Notes: generated from the sequence alone by a model not told the origin. A stretch of 64,000 nt of DNA from JAPULR01 sp963665075 (GCA_963665075.1 OY762063.1:868001-932000); one strand, 5' to 3'; shown: positions 8,643-16,204, counted from the stretch's first letter. Translations and numbers: made by a program.

Positions 8643-8766
8643 GGAGACCTTTGCATAACCGTCATTCCCGTGAAAACGGGAATCCAGGGGCGGGGCTGTT
8701 TAGGTATAAATACGTTACTTCTTTGACAGAATGTTCGGGCGAATAGGTAGTTATGCAAAGGTCTCC
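8643..8766. mobile_element. MITE-like element, type A, copy 1
   Basis: Exactly 124 bp, bounded by GGAGACCTTTGCATAAC and its perfect inverse GTTATGCAAAGGTCTCC. The interior holds a REP-like hairpin (TTCCCGTGAAAACGGGAA) and an AT-richer right half. It sits inside a CTCTCCCATCC..TGGGAGAAGG hairpin repeat, splitting it and leaving short direct repeats (ATCCT) on both sides. No coding capacity, so it must be mobilised in trans. Confidence 0.8.
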
Positions 8767-8978
8767 ATCCTGGGAGAAGGCTGGGGTGAAGGCAAGCCCC
8801 GACCCATTCCCGCTCACCCTGACCATCCCCCCACTCTCTCCGTCATTCCGGCGAAAGCCGGAATCCAGTCCCCTCCCTTCTCTTTCTCCCGCGCAAGCGG
8901 GAGCCCATCTTCTCCCCCGCTCACCCTGAGCCTGTCGAAGGGTCGAGCGCCCCCCCCTCTTACCCCCTCTCCCATCCT

Positions 8979-9102
8979 GGAGACCTTTGCATAACCGTCA
9001 TTCCCGTGAAAACGGGAATCCAGGGGTGGGGCTGTTTAGGTGTGAATGCGTTGCTTCTTTGACAGAATGTTGGGGCGAAGAGAGGGTTATGCAAAAGTCT
9101 CC
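8979..9102. mobile_element. MITE-like element, type A, copy 2
   Basis: 124 bp, nearly identical to copy 1 about 210 bp upstream and in the same orientation. The right terminal repeat has one change (GCAAAAGTCTCC). It again splits a CCCATCC/TGGGAG hairpin with ATCCT on both sides. Two direct near-copies this close could allow recombination or assembly collapse. Confidence 0.8.
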
Positions 9103-9139
9103 ATCCTGGGAGAGGGCTGGGGTGAGAGCGCCCCCCACC

Positions 9140-9168
9140 TTGTTACCCCCGCCGTTACTTGCTAAAAT
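9140..9168 (+). promoter_or_regulatory. Candidate sigma70-type promoter of ino1
   Basis: TTGTTA at 9140-9145 and TAAAAT at 9163-9168 are separated by 17 bases, about 55 bases before the ino1 start. It is the only AT-rich patch in the region. Placement and spacing support it, but there is no experimental evidence. Confidence 0.5.
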
Positions 9169-9222
9169 TCAACACTTGAAATCCATCATCGGTTCAACCC
9201 GTCCGCAGGAAGGAGCATCTGC

Positions 9223-10293
9223 TTGGGCAAAATCAACGTCGCTATCATAGGCGTGGGCAACTGCGCCTCATCCCTCGTCCAGGGCATCCACAAATACCGC
9301 GAGATACCCGACGACCAAACCGTCCCCGGCCTCATGCACCCCACCATCGGCGGCTACGAAATCGGCGACATCAACGTCGTCGCCGCCTTTGACGTCGACA
9401 ACAACAAGGTCGGCAAAGACCTCTCCGAAGCCGTCTTCGCCAAGCCCAACAACACCATCCGCATCGCCGACGTTCCCCCCACCGGCGTCACAGTTGACCG
9501 CGGCATGACCCACGACGGCCTCGGCAAGTACGTCTCAGACGTCGTCGAAAAGGCCCCCGGCCCCACCGCCGACGTCACCCGCATCCTCAAGGAGCGCGAG
9601 TGCGACGTCGTCATCAGCTACCTCCCCGTCGGCAGCGAAACCGCCACCAAGTGGTACGTCGAGCAGATCCTCAACGCCGGCTGCGGCTTCATCAACTGCG
9701 TCCCCGTCTTCATCGCCCGCGAGGACTACTGGCAAAGCCGCTTCGAAGACCGCGGCCTCCCCGTCATCGGCGACGACATCAAGTCCCAGCTCGGCGCCAC
9801 CATCACCCACCGCGTCCTCACCCGCCTCTTCCACGACCGCGGCGTCACCGTCGACAGAACCTACCAGCTCAATTTCGGCGGCAATACCGATTTCCTCAAT
9901 ATGCTCGAACGCGAACGCCTCGCCTCCAAGAAGATCTCCAAGACCAACGCCGTCACCTCCCAGTTCGACGACCAGATAGCCGACGACAACATCCACATCG
10001 GCCCCAGCGACCACGTCCCCTGGCTCCACGACCGAAAGTGGTGCTACATCCGCATGGAAGGCCACACCTTCGGCGGCGCCCCCATCAACCTCGAACTCAA
10101 GCTGGAAGTCTGGGACAGCCCCAACTCCGCCGGCGTCGTCGTCGACGCCATCCGTTGCTGCAAACTCGCCCTCGATAGAGGCGAATCCGGCGCCGTCAAA
10201 GGCCCCAGCGCCTACTTTATGAAGTCTCCCCCCATCCAATACACCGACGACGTGGCTCGGCAGATGGTGGAGGACTTCATCTCCGACAACTAG
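9223..10293 (+). CDS. ino1: Inositol-3-phosphate synthase
   Basis: This 356-residue protein converts glucose 6-phosphate to 1D-myo-inositol 3-phosphate with NAD. It is of the compact actinobacterial/archaeal type: the NAD-binding VGNCASSLVQG is at residues 11-21, PGLMHPTIGGYEIGDINVVAAFDVD follows (in two parts), then GDDIKSQLGATITHRVL, FGGNTDFLNML and KKISKTNAV. The TTG start has an AAGGAG site 7 bases upstream. It is followed 40 bases later by a PimA-like glycosyltransferase and then a CDP-alcohol phosphatidyltransferase, which points to inositol phospholipids rather than only a compatible solute. Third positions are overwhelmingly C, unlike the rib genes just upstream. Confidence 0.95.
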   Translation: MGKINVAIIGVGNCASSLVQGIHKYREIPDDQTVPGLMHPTIGGYEIGDINVVAAFDVDNNKVGKDLSEAVFAKPNNTIRIADVPPTGVTVDRGMTHDGLGKYVSDVVEKAPGPTADVTRILKERECDVVISYLPVGSETATKWYVEQILNAGCGFINCVPVFIAREDYWQSRFEDRGLPVIGDDIKSQLGATITHRVLTRLFHDRGVTVDRTYQLNFGGNTDFLNMLERERLASKKISKTNAVTSQFDDQIADDNIHIGPSDHVPWLHDRKWCYIRMEGHTFGGAPINLELKLEVWDSPNSAGVVVDAIRCCKLALDRGESGAVKGPSAYFMKSPPIQYTDDVARQMVEDFISDN

Positions 10294-10333
10294 ACTCGGA
10301 GGATTCGATGTCGTTACTGCGCGAGGGCAGCTG

Positions 10334-11464
10334 ATGAAGATCGCCCTGGTGTCCCCCTACGACTTCACCTGGCCCGGTGGCGTCACCGCCCACATCTCCC
10401 AACTCAGCCACCGGCTGACGGATATGGGCCACGTCGTCAGGATTCTCGCCCCCTTCTCCCCCAACAGAATCGACGGCCAGGAGCAGAATTTCATCCCCCT
10501 CGGACGCAGCGTCCCCATCCCCAGCGGCGGCTCCATCGCCCGCATCTCCCTCTCCGCCTGGCTCTACCGCCGCGTCCGCCGCATCCTCCATCAGGAAAAA
10601 TTCGACGTCATCCACCTCCACGAACCCCTCGCCCCATACCTCCCCCTCGCCGTCCTCCACTGCTCCCACTCCGTCAACGTCGGCACCTTCCACGCCTTCC
10701 ACGGCAGCAACCGCATCTACCGCTGGAGCAGCCCCCTCCTCAAGCCCTATTTTCGACGACTTGATGGAAGAATCGCCGTCTCACCCGCCGCTCAAAGCCA
10801 CGTCCAACGCTTCTTCCCCCACGACTACACCATCATCCCCAACGGCATCGACCTCGACTTCTTCGCCGCCGACGTGCCCCCCGTCCCCGAACTCCGCGAC
10901 GACAAAATCAACATCCTATTCGTCGGTCGGATGGAAAAACGAAAGGGCCTCCGCTACCTCCTCGACGCCTACGGACGGCTCAAGTGGGAGCACCCCAACA
11001 CCCGCCTCATCATCGTCGGCCCCGGCAACCCCGACAAATACTGCTACCGCATCCTCGCCGAACGCAGCCTCGAAGACGTGATATTCGTCGGCGCCGTCGA
11101 CCACGATATGCTCCCCCGCTACTACCAAACCGCCGACATCTTCTGCTCCCCCGCCATCGGCAAGGAGAGCTTCGGCATCGTCCTCCTGGAAGCAATGGCC
11201 GCCGCCAAGCCTATCGTCGCCAGCCGCATCGAAGGATACTCCGACGTAGTCACCCACGGACACCAGGGTCTCCTTGCCCCCCCTCAGGACGGCGAAGGTC
11301 TAGCCGACGCCCTCTCCCAACTCATCCAGGACGCCGACCTCCGACGAAAGCTCGGAGCCAACGGACGCGCCGACGTCAACCAATACTCCTGGCAATCCGT
11401 CGCCCGCCAGGTGGTAGACTACTACCAAACCACAATAGAAAGGCAAAAAACCACAACAAAATAA
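10334..11464 (+). CDS. GT4 glycosyltransferase, PimA-like
   Basis: This 376-residue GT-B glycosyltransferase starts MKIALVSPYDFTWPGGVTAHI, the N-terminal GG motif typical of PimA-like phosphatidylinositol mannosyltransferases. Other family marks are the VIHLHEPLAPYLPL region, VGTFHAFHGSNR, IPNGIDLDFF, FVGRMEKRKGL and the nucleotide-sugar site GKESFGIVLLEAMAA with its E-x7-E. Given the adjacent ino1 and phosphatidyltransferase genes, transfer of mannose to phosphatidyl-myo-inositol at the inner membrane face is the best inference. Sugar and acceptor remain unproven. Confidence 0.8.
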   Translation: MKIALVSPYDFTWPGGVTAHISQLSHRLTDMGHVVRILAPFSPNRIDGQEQNFIPLGRSVPIPSGGSIARISLSAWLYRRVRRILHQEKFDVIHLHEPLAPYLPLAVLHCSHSVNVGTFHAFHGSNRIYRWSSPLLKPYFRRLDGRIAVSPAAQSHVQRFFPHDYTIIPNGIDLDFFAADVPPVPELRDDKINILFVGRMEKRKGLRYLLDAYGRLKWEHPNTRLIIVGPGNPDKYCYRILAERSLEDVIFVGAVDHDMLPRYYQTADIFCSPAIGKESFGIVLLEAMAAAKPIVASRIEGYSDVVTHGHQGLLAPPQDGEGLADALSQLIQDADLRRKLGANGRADVNQYSWQSVARQVVDYYQTTIERQKTTTK

Positions 11465-11861
11465 CCCCCTCTCCTCCGCTCACCCTGAGCCTGTCCTGAG
11501 CTTGTCGAAGGGCCTGTCGAAGGGCCGAGCGGTGACCTCCCCCGCCACCCCTTCCGTCATTCCCGCGCAGGCGGGAATCCATCCCCCGGTCCTCTCTTCT
11601 CCCTTCCCCCTCAACGGGGGAAGGTTAGGATGGGGGTGAAAATTCACCCGTCAACAAATCCCGTAGGGGCGATTGACCAATCGCCCGCCCCCTCCGCTCA
11701 CCCTGAGCTTGTCGAAGGGCCGAGCCTCCCTCTCCCATCTCTTGCTCCCGCGAAAGCGGGATCCCATCCCTCTTAATCCCTTCCCCCTCCACCCCATCCG
11801 TCATTCCGGCGAAAGCCGGAATCCAGTCCCCTCCCCCCAAACCCACAACCAAAGGCAAAAC
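11465..11861 (+). repeat. Intergenic dispersed-repeat cluster
   Basis: Between the glycosyltransferase and phosphatidyltransferase genes lie two CTCACCCTGAGC..GTCGAAGGG units (about 11479-11530 and 11696-11727), three REP-type palindromes (about 11556, 11746 and 11800), a CTTCCCCCTCAACGGGGGAAGG hairpin near 11611 and a GTAGGGGCGATTG..CAATCGCCC unit near 11662. No gene is seen. Confidence 0.8.
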
Positions 11862-12464
11862 ATGCAACCCCTCCGAAACCGCCTCAGAAACCTGACCCTC
11901 AAATACGTCGAACAACCCGGCGCCCGCGCCCTCCGACGTCTCGGCCTCACCCCCAACGCCGTCACCGTCCTCGGCTTCCTCATCTCCTGCCTCGCCGCCG
12001 TAATCGTCGCCGTCGGTGACCTCCGCGTCGGCGCCGTCGTCTTCCTCCTCGGCTGCGCCCTCGACCTCTTCGACGGCGCCCTCGCCCGCCTCACCAACAA
12101 AACCACCGCCTTCGGCGCCATGCTCGACTCCCTCATGGACCGCCTCGGCGAAGCCGCCCTCTACCTCGGCCTCGCCGTCTACGCCCTCACCGTCGACCCC
12201 GACTCCCGAAACCTGACCATCTTCATGTCCCTCCTCATCCTCGCCCTCGCCGCCTCCCAGGCCGTCAGCTACCTCCGCGCCCGCGGCGAATCCCTCGGCA
12301 TCGACACCCGCGCCGGCCTCATGACCCGTCCCGAACGCGTCATCATCCTATCCGTCGCCCTTTTCCTCGGCGAAGCCACCACCCTCCTCGCAATGGGCTT
12401 CATCGCCTTCTTCTCCACCTGGACCATGCTCACCCGCCTCATACACATCTGGCGCAACCTCTAA
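11862..12464 (+). CDS. CDP-alcohol phosphatidyltransferase (probable phosphatidylinositol-type)
   Basis: This 200-residue integral membrane enzyme has the complete CDP-alcohol phosphotransferase signature D-x2-D-G-x2-A-R-x8/9-G-x3-D-x3-D, visible from DLFDGALAR to LDSLMDR. About six hydrophobic segments are present. It transfers a phosphatidyl group from CDP-diacylglycerol to an alcohol. Because ino1 and a PimA-like gene precede it, inositol phosphate is the likely acceptor, as in the actinobacterial PgsA1-type phosphatidylinositol-phosphate synthase. Glycerol 3-phosphate (PgsA) remains possible. The start is the ATG after the repeat-derived in-frame extension. Confidence 0.8.
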   Translation: MQPLRNRLRNLTLKYVEQPGARALRRLGLTPNAVTVLGFLISCLAAVIVAVGDLRVGAVVFLLGCALDLFDGALARLTNKTTAFGAMLDSLMDRLGEAALYLGLAVYALTVDPDSRNLTIFMSLLILALAASQAVSYLRARGESLGIDTRAGLMTRPERVIILSVALFLGEATTLLAMGFIAFFSTWTMLTRLIHIWRNL

Positions 12465-12775
12465 CCCCCTCTTATCCCTTCCCCCTTGACGGGGGAAGAT
12501 TGAGATGGGGGTGATTCGGGTGGGGTGGATGGCGCATTTGGCAATTACGCAAAGGCCTCCATCCTGGGAGAGGGCTGGGGTGAGGGCAACGGGCGGCGAG
12601 CAGCCTATCCTTCTCCGTTGATGAAGACCCCTATACAACTCTTGCTCCCGCGAAAGCGGGAGCCCATTCCGCACTCACCCTGAGCCTGTCGAAGGGTCGA
12701 GCGCCCCCTCCCCCTCCCTACACAACGCCCCAACCTTCATGTAAACTATCCCCACCCAAACCCCCGGGAGGCCGG
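12465..12775 (+). repeat. Intergenic repeats with half a type B MITE
   Basis: Contains a CTTCCCCCTTGACGGGGGAAG unit and the right half of a type B MITE-like element ending TTACGCAAAGGCCTCC at about 12562, split into a CATCCTGGGAGAGG repeat, then a CTCACCCTGAGC..GGGTCGAGCG unit. The left terminal repeat is missing. A weak AT patch (TAAACTAT near 12740) may carry the promoter of the next gene. Confidence 0.65.
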
Positions 12776-13477
12776 ATGACCCTCTTCTCTCAACAAAACA
12801 GAAACGACCTCAAGCGCCGCTTCCGCAAGGAACTCAAACGCGACGTCACCCTCAAGTTCTTCACCACTACCTCCTCCTCCCTCCTCGTCCTTCCCGGACG
12901 TGAATGCCCCACCTGCCCCCAGGCCCAGGAACTCATCGAAGTCACCGCCGGACTCTCCCCCAGGCTCCACCTCCAAACCTACGACTACTTCTCCGACATC
13001 GAAGAGCGCGACCGCTGCGGCGTCGAACGCATCCCCGCCCTCGTCATGGAAACCGAACGCGGCGGCATGATGAAATACTATGGCGTCCCCGCCGGCCACG
13101 AATTCGCCCTCCTCGTCCAGGACATCATCGCCCTATCCCGCAAAGTCAGCCCCCTCATGCTCCCCACCCGCCGCGCCCTCCGCACCGTCAACCGCCCCGT
13201 CCACATCCAGGTCTTCGTCACCCCCGATTGACAGTATTGCCCCCAAGTGGCCAGGTTGGCCCACGGAATGACCCTCGAAAACAAGCTCATAACCGCCGAC
13301 GTTGTCGAAGTCCGCGAATTCCCCAACCTCGCCCGCCAGTACAACGTCTCCTCCGTCCCCCAAACCGTCATCAACGAAATGATAGAATTCACCGGCGCCA
13401 TCCCCGAAGACCAATTCCTGGAGAAAGTCATGCAGGTCGGATACGAAGACCCGGAAGTCTCTCAGAATGGAGTCTGA
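12776..13477 (+). CDS. Two-domain protein disulfide oxidoreductase, probable selenoprotein (in-frame TGA at 13229-13231)
   Basis: Read through one in-frame TGA, this gives 233 residues, the usual size of the glutaredoxin-like protein disulfide oxidoreductase (PDO) family with two thioredoxin folds. The N-terminal fold has CPTC (GRECPTCPQAQEL) and cis-Pro IPALVM. The C-terminal fold has VFVTPD-U-QYCPQVARLAHGM, where U is the TGA. Relatives have Cys here in a CPYC motif, so TGA replaces exactly the N-terminal nucleophilic Cys. It is followed by NVSSVPQTVINE with the second cis-Pro, and codon use is unchanged on both sides. A hairpin at 13243-13266 with loop AGGTT fits a bacterial SECIS. RBS GGGAGG precedes the ATG. 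The stop overlaps ribH by 11 bases. Alternatives are a true nonsense mutation or sequencing error. No sel genes are in the window. Confidence 0.85.
13243..13266 (+). promoter_or_regulatory. Candidate bacterial SECIS hairpin
   Basis: Beginning 11 bases after the in-frame TGA, CC-AA-GUGGCC pairs with GGCC-C-AC-GG around the loop AGGUU: eight base pairs, one bulged C and an unpaired AA. The loop has GG as its second and third bases, 23-24 bases after the UGA, comparable with the AGGUCU loop of E. coli fdhF (about 19-20 bases). SelB recognises such loops. Found by eye; folding energy was not computed. Confidence 0.65.
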
Positions 13478-13958
13478 CGCCGCCTTGCCCAAAGAACTGA
13501 CCGGCGGACTCGATGGACGAGGGCTGAAAATCGCCGTCGTCGTCTCCCGATTCAACGAGGAAATCACCTCCAGACTCCTACGGGGCGCCCTCCAAGCCCT
13601 CAAGGAATGCGGCGTTGAAGACGAAAACGTCACCGTCGCCCACGTCCCCGGCGCGTTGGAGCTCGGCGTCGCCGCTTCAGCCCTCGCCAAGTCAGGACGA
13701 TTTCACGCCCTCGTATCCCTCGGCTGCGTCGTCAGAGGCGAAACCGGCCACTACGACGTCGTCGTCACCCAGAGCACAAGCGCCCTCGCCCGCATCGCCC
13801 TCAAAACCGGCGTCCCCATCGGCATGGGCGTCATCACCACCGACGACGAAGCGCAGGCCTTCGACCGCGCCGGCGGCAACTTCGGCAACAAGGGCCACGG
13901 CGCAGCCCTCGCCGCCGTCGAAATGGCCAACCTCCTCCGACTAATCGACAACCCCTGA
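13467..13958 (+). CDS. ribH: 6,7-dimethyl-8-ribityllumazine synthase
   Basis: This 163-residue enzyme condenses the RibA/D product with dihydroxybutanone phosphate to make lumazine, the substrate of RibE. Key motifs are VVSRFNEEIT, VPGALELGVAA, SLGCVVRGETGHYDVV, with the catalytic His/Arg region, and IGMGVITTDDEAQA followed by the GNKGHGAA phosphate loop. It is separated from the ribD-ribE-ribBA operon by 5 kb. It overlaps the upstream PDO gene by 11 bases, so it is probably co-translated with it. Confidence 0.95.
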   Translation: MESDAALPKELTGGLDGRGLKIAVVVSRFNEEITSRLLRGALQALKECGVEDENVTVAHVPGALELGVAASALAKSGRFHALVSLGCVVRGETGHYDVVVTQSTSALARIALKTGVPIGMGVITTDDEAQAFDRAGGNFGNKGHGAALAAVEMANLLRLIDNP

Positions 13959-13971
13959 AGGAGTCCCACCC

Positions 13972-14427
13972 ATGTCCCTCAAAGAAAAACTCCAATCCGA
14001 CCTACACCAGGCCATGCGCGCCAGGGATCGGGTGCGGATGTCCGTCCTCCGCATGCTCAGAAGCGCCATCGGCTACGAGGAAATCGACAAGAAGCGCGAA
14101 ATGGACGACCCAGCCGTCCTCGACATCATCTCTCGCCAGGTCCGACAGCGACGCGAAAGCATCCGGATGTACAAGGACGCCAACCGCCAGGACCTCGTCG
14201 ATAAAGAAACCCACGAACTCCAAATCCTACAGGAATACCTACCCGCCCAGCTGACCGAAGAAGAACTCACCGCCCTCGCCCGGGAAGTAATCCAGCAAGT
14301 CGGCGCAACCGGCCCCCGCGACAAAGGCCGAGTAATGGGCAAACTCATGCCCCAGGTCCGTGGCAAAGCCCAAGGCGGCGACGTCAACCGCATCGTAACC
14401 ACCCTCCTCTCCACCCCCAATGCCTAA
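13972..14427 (+). CDS. GatB/YqeY domain protein
   Basis: This 151-residue protein matches the YqeY family: MSLKEKLQSDLHQAMRARDRVRMSVLRML at the N-terminus, a charged helical middle (RQRRESIRMYKDANRQDLVDKE), and the C-terminal EYLPAQLTEEEL and GKVMG-like GRVMGKLMPQVRGKAQGGDVNRIV helices shared with GatB. It may bind tRNA or aid amidotransferase reactions, but its role is not settled. It follows ribH by 13 bases with AAGGAG in the gap, so it belongs to the PDO-ribH operon. Confidence 0.85.
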   Translation: MSLKEKLQSDLHQAMRARDRVRMSVLRMLRSAIGYEEIDKKREMDDPAVLDIISRQVRQRRESIRMYKDANRQDLVDKETHELQILQEYLPAQLTEEELTALAREVIQQVGATGPRDKGRVMGKLMPQVRGKAQGGDVNRIVTTLLSTPNA

Positions 14428-14700
14428 CCCCCCGCCCCCCAAAACCCCCTCTCCCTTGAGGGAGAGGGTTGGGGTGAAGGTGACTCCCCCACCCACATGT
14501 CATTCTGAGCGCAGCGAAGAATCTCGCGCCCCTACGCCAACCGTCATTCCCGCGAAAGCGGGAATCCATCTTCTCCCTTCCCCCTCAACCACCCCGTCAT
14601 TCCCACCCCCTCCCGTCATTCCCGCGCAGGCGGGAATCCACCCCCTCAACCCACAACCCATCTCATCCAAAAACGCGCATACGCCCCCTGGCATAAAACC
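14428..14700 (+). repeat. Repeat cluster upstream of purQ
   Basis: Contains a CTCTCCCTTGAGGGAGAGG hairpin, a CATTCTGAGCGCAGCGAAGAATC unit (about 14500-14523) and two REP-type palindromes with the GGGAATCCA tail (about 14550 and 14625). CATAAA at about 14690-14695 lies only 5 bases before the purQ GTG and could be the -10 of a near-leaderless promoter. Confidence 0.6.
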
Positions 14701-15453
14701 GTGACACCCCAGCAACCACAACCGAACCCACACACACCAACCCTCCCCCACCGCCAAAAAAACTTCGGCATCGTCGTCTTCCCCGGCTCCTGGAGCGACG
14801 CCGACTGCCACCACGCCCTCGGCAACGTCCTCCGCCAAAACGCCCAATACCTCTGGCACAAAGAAAATTCCCTCCCCGACCTCGACTGCGTCATCCTCCC
14901 CGGCGGCTTCTCCTACGGCGACTACCTCCGCCCCGGCGCCATCGCCCGCCTCTCCCCCATCATGTCCGCCGTCGAAAAATTCGCCGCCGAAGGCGGCCTC
15001 GTCCTCGGCATCTGCAACGGCTTCCAGATGCTCTGCGAAGCCGGACTCCTCCCCGGCGTCCTCATGCGCAACAACCACCTCCAATTCCGCTGCCAATGGA
15101 CCAACCTCCGCGTCGAACAAACCGACACCCCCTTCTCCAACGCCTGCGACCCCGGCCAAATCCTCCGCATCCCCATCTCCCACGGCGAAGGCAGCTACTA
15201 CGCCGACGCCCCCACCCTCGACCGCCTCGAATCCAACGGACAAGTCCTCTTCCGCTACTGCGACCCCGCAGGCGAACCCACCCCCGCCTCCAACCCCAAC
15301 GGCTCCCTCAACAACATCGCCGGCATCACCAACGAACAAGGCAACGTCCTCGGCATGATGCCCCACCCCGAACGCTGCTGCGAACAGATAATGGGCGGCG
15401 TCGACGGCCTCCCCGTCTTCAACTCCATCATCAACGCCCTGTCGCAAAAATGA
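14701..15453 (+). CDS. purQ: Phosphoribosylformylglycinamidine synthase, glutaminase subunit
   Basis: This 250-residue class I glutamine amidotransferase supplies ammonia to PurL in the fourth step of purine synthesis. Visible motifs are FGIVVFPGSWSDADC, PGGFSYGDYLRPGAIA, the nucleophile elbow LGICNGFQML and the C-terminal MPHPERC with the catalytic His/Glu. The GTG start adds about 20 Pro/Gln-rich residues before the usual N-terminus; no other start lies between. purL is 1.2 kb downstream, separated by two EamA-like genes. No purS was found in the window. Confidence 0.92.
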   Translation: MTPQQPQPNPHTPTLPHRQKNFGIVVFPGSWSDADCHHALGNVLRQNAQYLWHKENSLPDLDCVILPGGFSYGDYLRPGAIARLSPIMSAVEKFAAEGGLVLGICNGFQMLCEAGLLPGVLMRNNHLQFRCQWTNLRVEQTDTPFSNACDPGQILRIPISHGEGSYYADAPTLDRLESNGQVLFRYCDPAGEPTPASNPNGSLNNIAGITNEQGNVLGMMPHPERCCEQIMGGVDGLPVFNSIINALSQK

Positions 15454-15763
15454 CCACCCCTCATTTGATTCTGCGTTCCCCCGCCTTTTCCCCTCTCCCA
15501 TCCTGGAGACCTTTGCATAACCGTCATTCCCGTGAAAACGGGAATCCAGGGGTGGGGCTGTTTAGGTGTGAATGCGTTGCTTCTTTGACAGAATGTTGGG
15601 GCGAAGAGAGGGTTACGCAAAAGTCTCCATCCTGGGAGAGGGTTGGGGTGAGGGCCTCCCCCTACCCTCATGTCATTCTGAGCGAAGCGAAGAATCTCCA
15701 AAGAGGCGCCCAATCAAGCCCCATGCATTCCCCCATCCCCACCATAAACCCGCTCCGCAATAA
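15454..15763 (+). repeat. Intergenic region with type A MITE
   Basis: Besides the MITE copy at 15505-15628 there is a CTCTCCCATCC/TGGGAGAGGGTTGGGGTGAGGG repeat that it interrupts and a CATTCTGAGCGAAGCGAAGAATC unit near 15671-15693. No gene is seen. Confidence 0.75.
15505..15628. mobile_element. MITE-like element, type A, copy 3
   Basis: 124 bp with left end GGAGACCTTTGCATAAC and right end GTTACGCAAAAGTCTCC. The interior is almost identical to copy 2 (TTTAGGTGTGAATGCGTTGCTTC). The flanks are CCCATCCT and ATCCTGGGAG, the same target hairpin as copies 1 and 2. Confidence 0.8.
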
Positions 15764-16204
15764 ATGACCCTCGCCGTCTTCCTCAGCGTCCTCTCCGCCG
15801 TCGGCTTCGGCGCCACCATCGTCCTGGCCCGCCTCGGCCTCCAACGCGTCCCCCCCACCTTCGCCGTCTTCGTCTCCCTCTGCTCCGGCTTCCTCCTCAC
15901 CTTCCTCGTAGTCCTCGCCTTCCACTTCCGCGACGTTTTTGAACTCACCCCCCGCGCCTTCCTCTGGTTCACCTTCTACGCCATCATCACCTTCCCCCTC
16001 GCCCGCCTCTCCAACTACACCGCCATCAGCCTCGCCGGCGCCTCCCGCACCGCCCCGCTCCTCGCGGTCAGCCCCATCCTCTCCACCGCCCTCGCCCTCA
16101 TTACCCTCGGCGAGCGTCCCAACCTCATAATCATCCTTGGCATCCTCGTCTCCGTCATGGGCATGGTCCTCATCCTCAGCGAAAAGCAGTCCGATGCAGC
16201 ATAG
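15764..16204 (+). CDS. EamA-like half transporter, first subunit
   Basis: This 146-residue, very hydrophobic protein has about five transmembrane segments, equal to one EamA/DMT half. It has the C-terminal APLLAVSPILSTALALITLGERP pattern and a short LSEKQSDAA tail. Full DMT proteins have two EamA halves, about 300 residues. Here the second half is encoded by the next gene, which overlaps by 11 bases in another frame. A heterodimer resembling small EmrE-type pairs is the likely arrangement. Substrate unknown. A GTG/ATG ambiguity at the start is not resolved. Confidence 0.75.
   Translation: MTLAVFLSVLSAVGFGATIVLARLGLQRVPPTFAVFVSLCSGFLLTFLVVLAFHFRDVFELTPRAFLWFTFYAIITFPLARLSNYTAISLAGASRTAPLLAVSPILSTALALITLGERPNLIIILGILVSVMGMVLILSEKQSDAA

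Larger units (their letters stand above)
8502..9222 (+). repeat. Repeat-rich intergenic region at the GC-skew switch
   Basis: About 720 bases between ribBA and ino1 with no credible gene. It contains two direct copies of the 124-bp MITE-like element (8643-8766 and 8979-9102), REP-type palindromes, and CACCCTGAGC..GTCGAAGG units at about 8577-8610 and 8920-8950. Left of this region the + strand is G-rich; right of it the + strand is C-rich. Confidence 0.8.

Noticed and set aside
8502..9222. dif site or replication origin at the skew switch
   Set aside because: No dif-like 28-mer, DnaA boxes or partition genes were seen. The skew change alone does not define the site.
9535..10239. Long antisense frames, for example opposite ino1, dnaX, ppdK and leuS
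   Set aside because: They are by-products of extreme third-position C bias, give Gly/Val/Asp- or Arg/Pro-rich strings without family motifs, and lie fully opposite clear genes.
11673..11861. Open frames encoding SHSGESRNP- and LTLSLSKG-type peptides
   Set aside because: These peptides are translations of the dispersed repeats and recur in many intergenic regions. Only in thpR does such a segment clearly join a real gene.
12776..13231. A complete 151-residue protein ending at the TGA, followed by a separate 76-residue gene at 13247
   Set aside because: The two pieces are exactly the two halves of one PDO-family protein, in the same frame. The second would lack the start of its thioredoxin fold, and the TGA lies at the catalytic Cys position.
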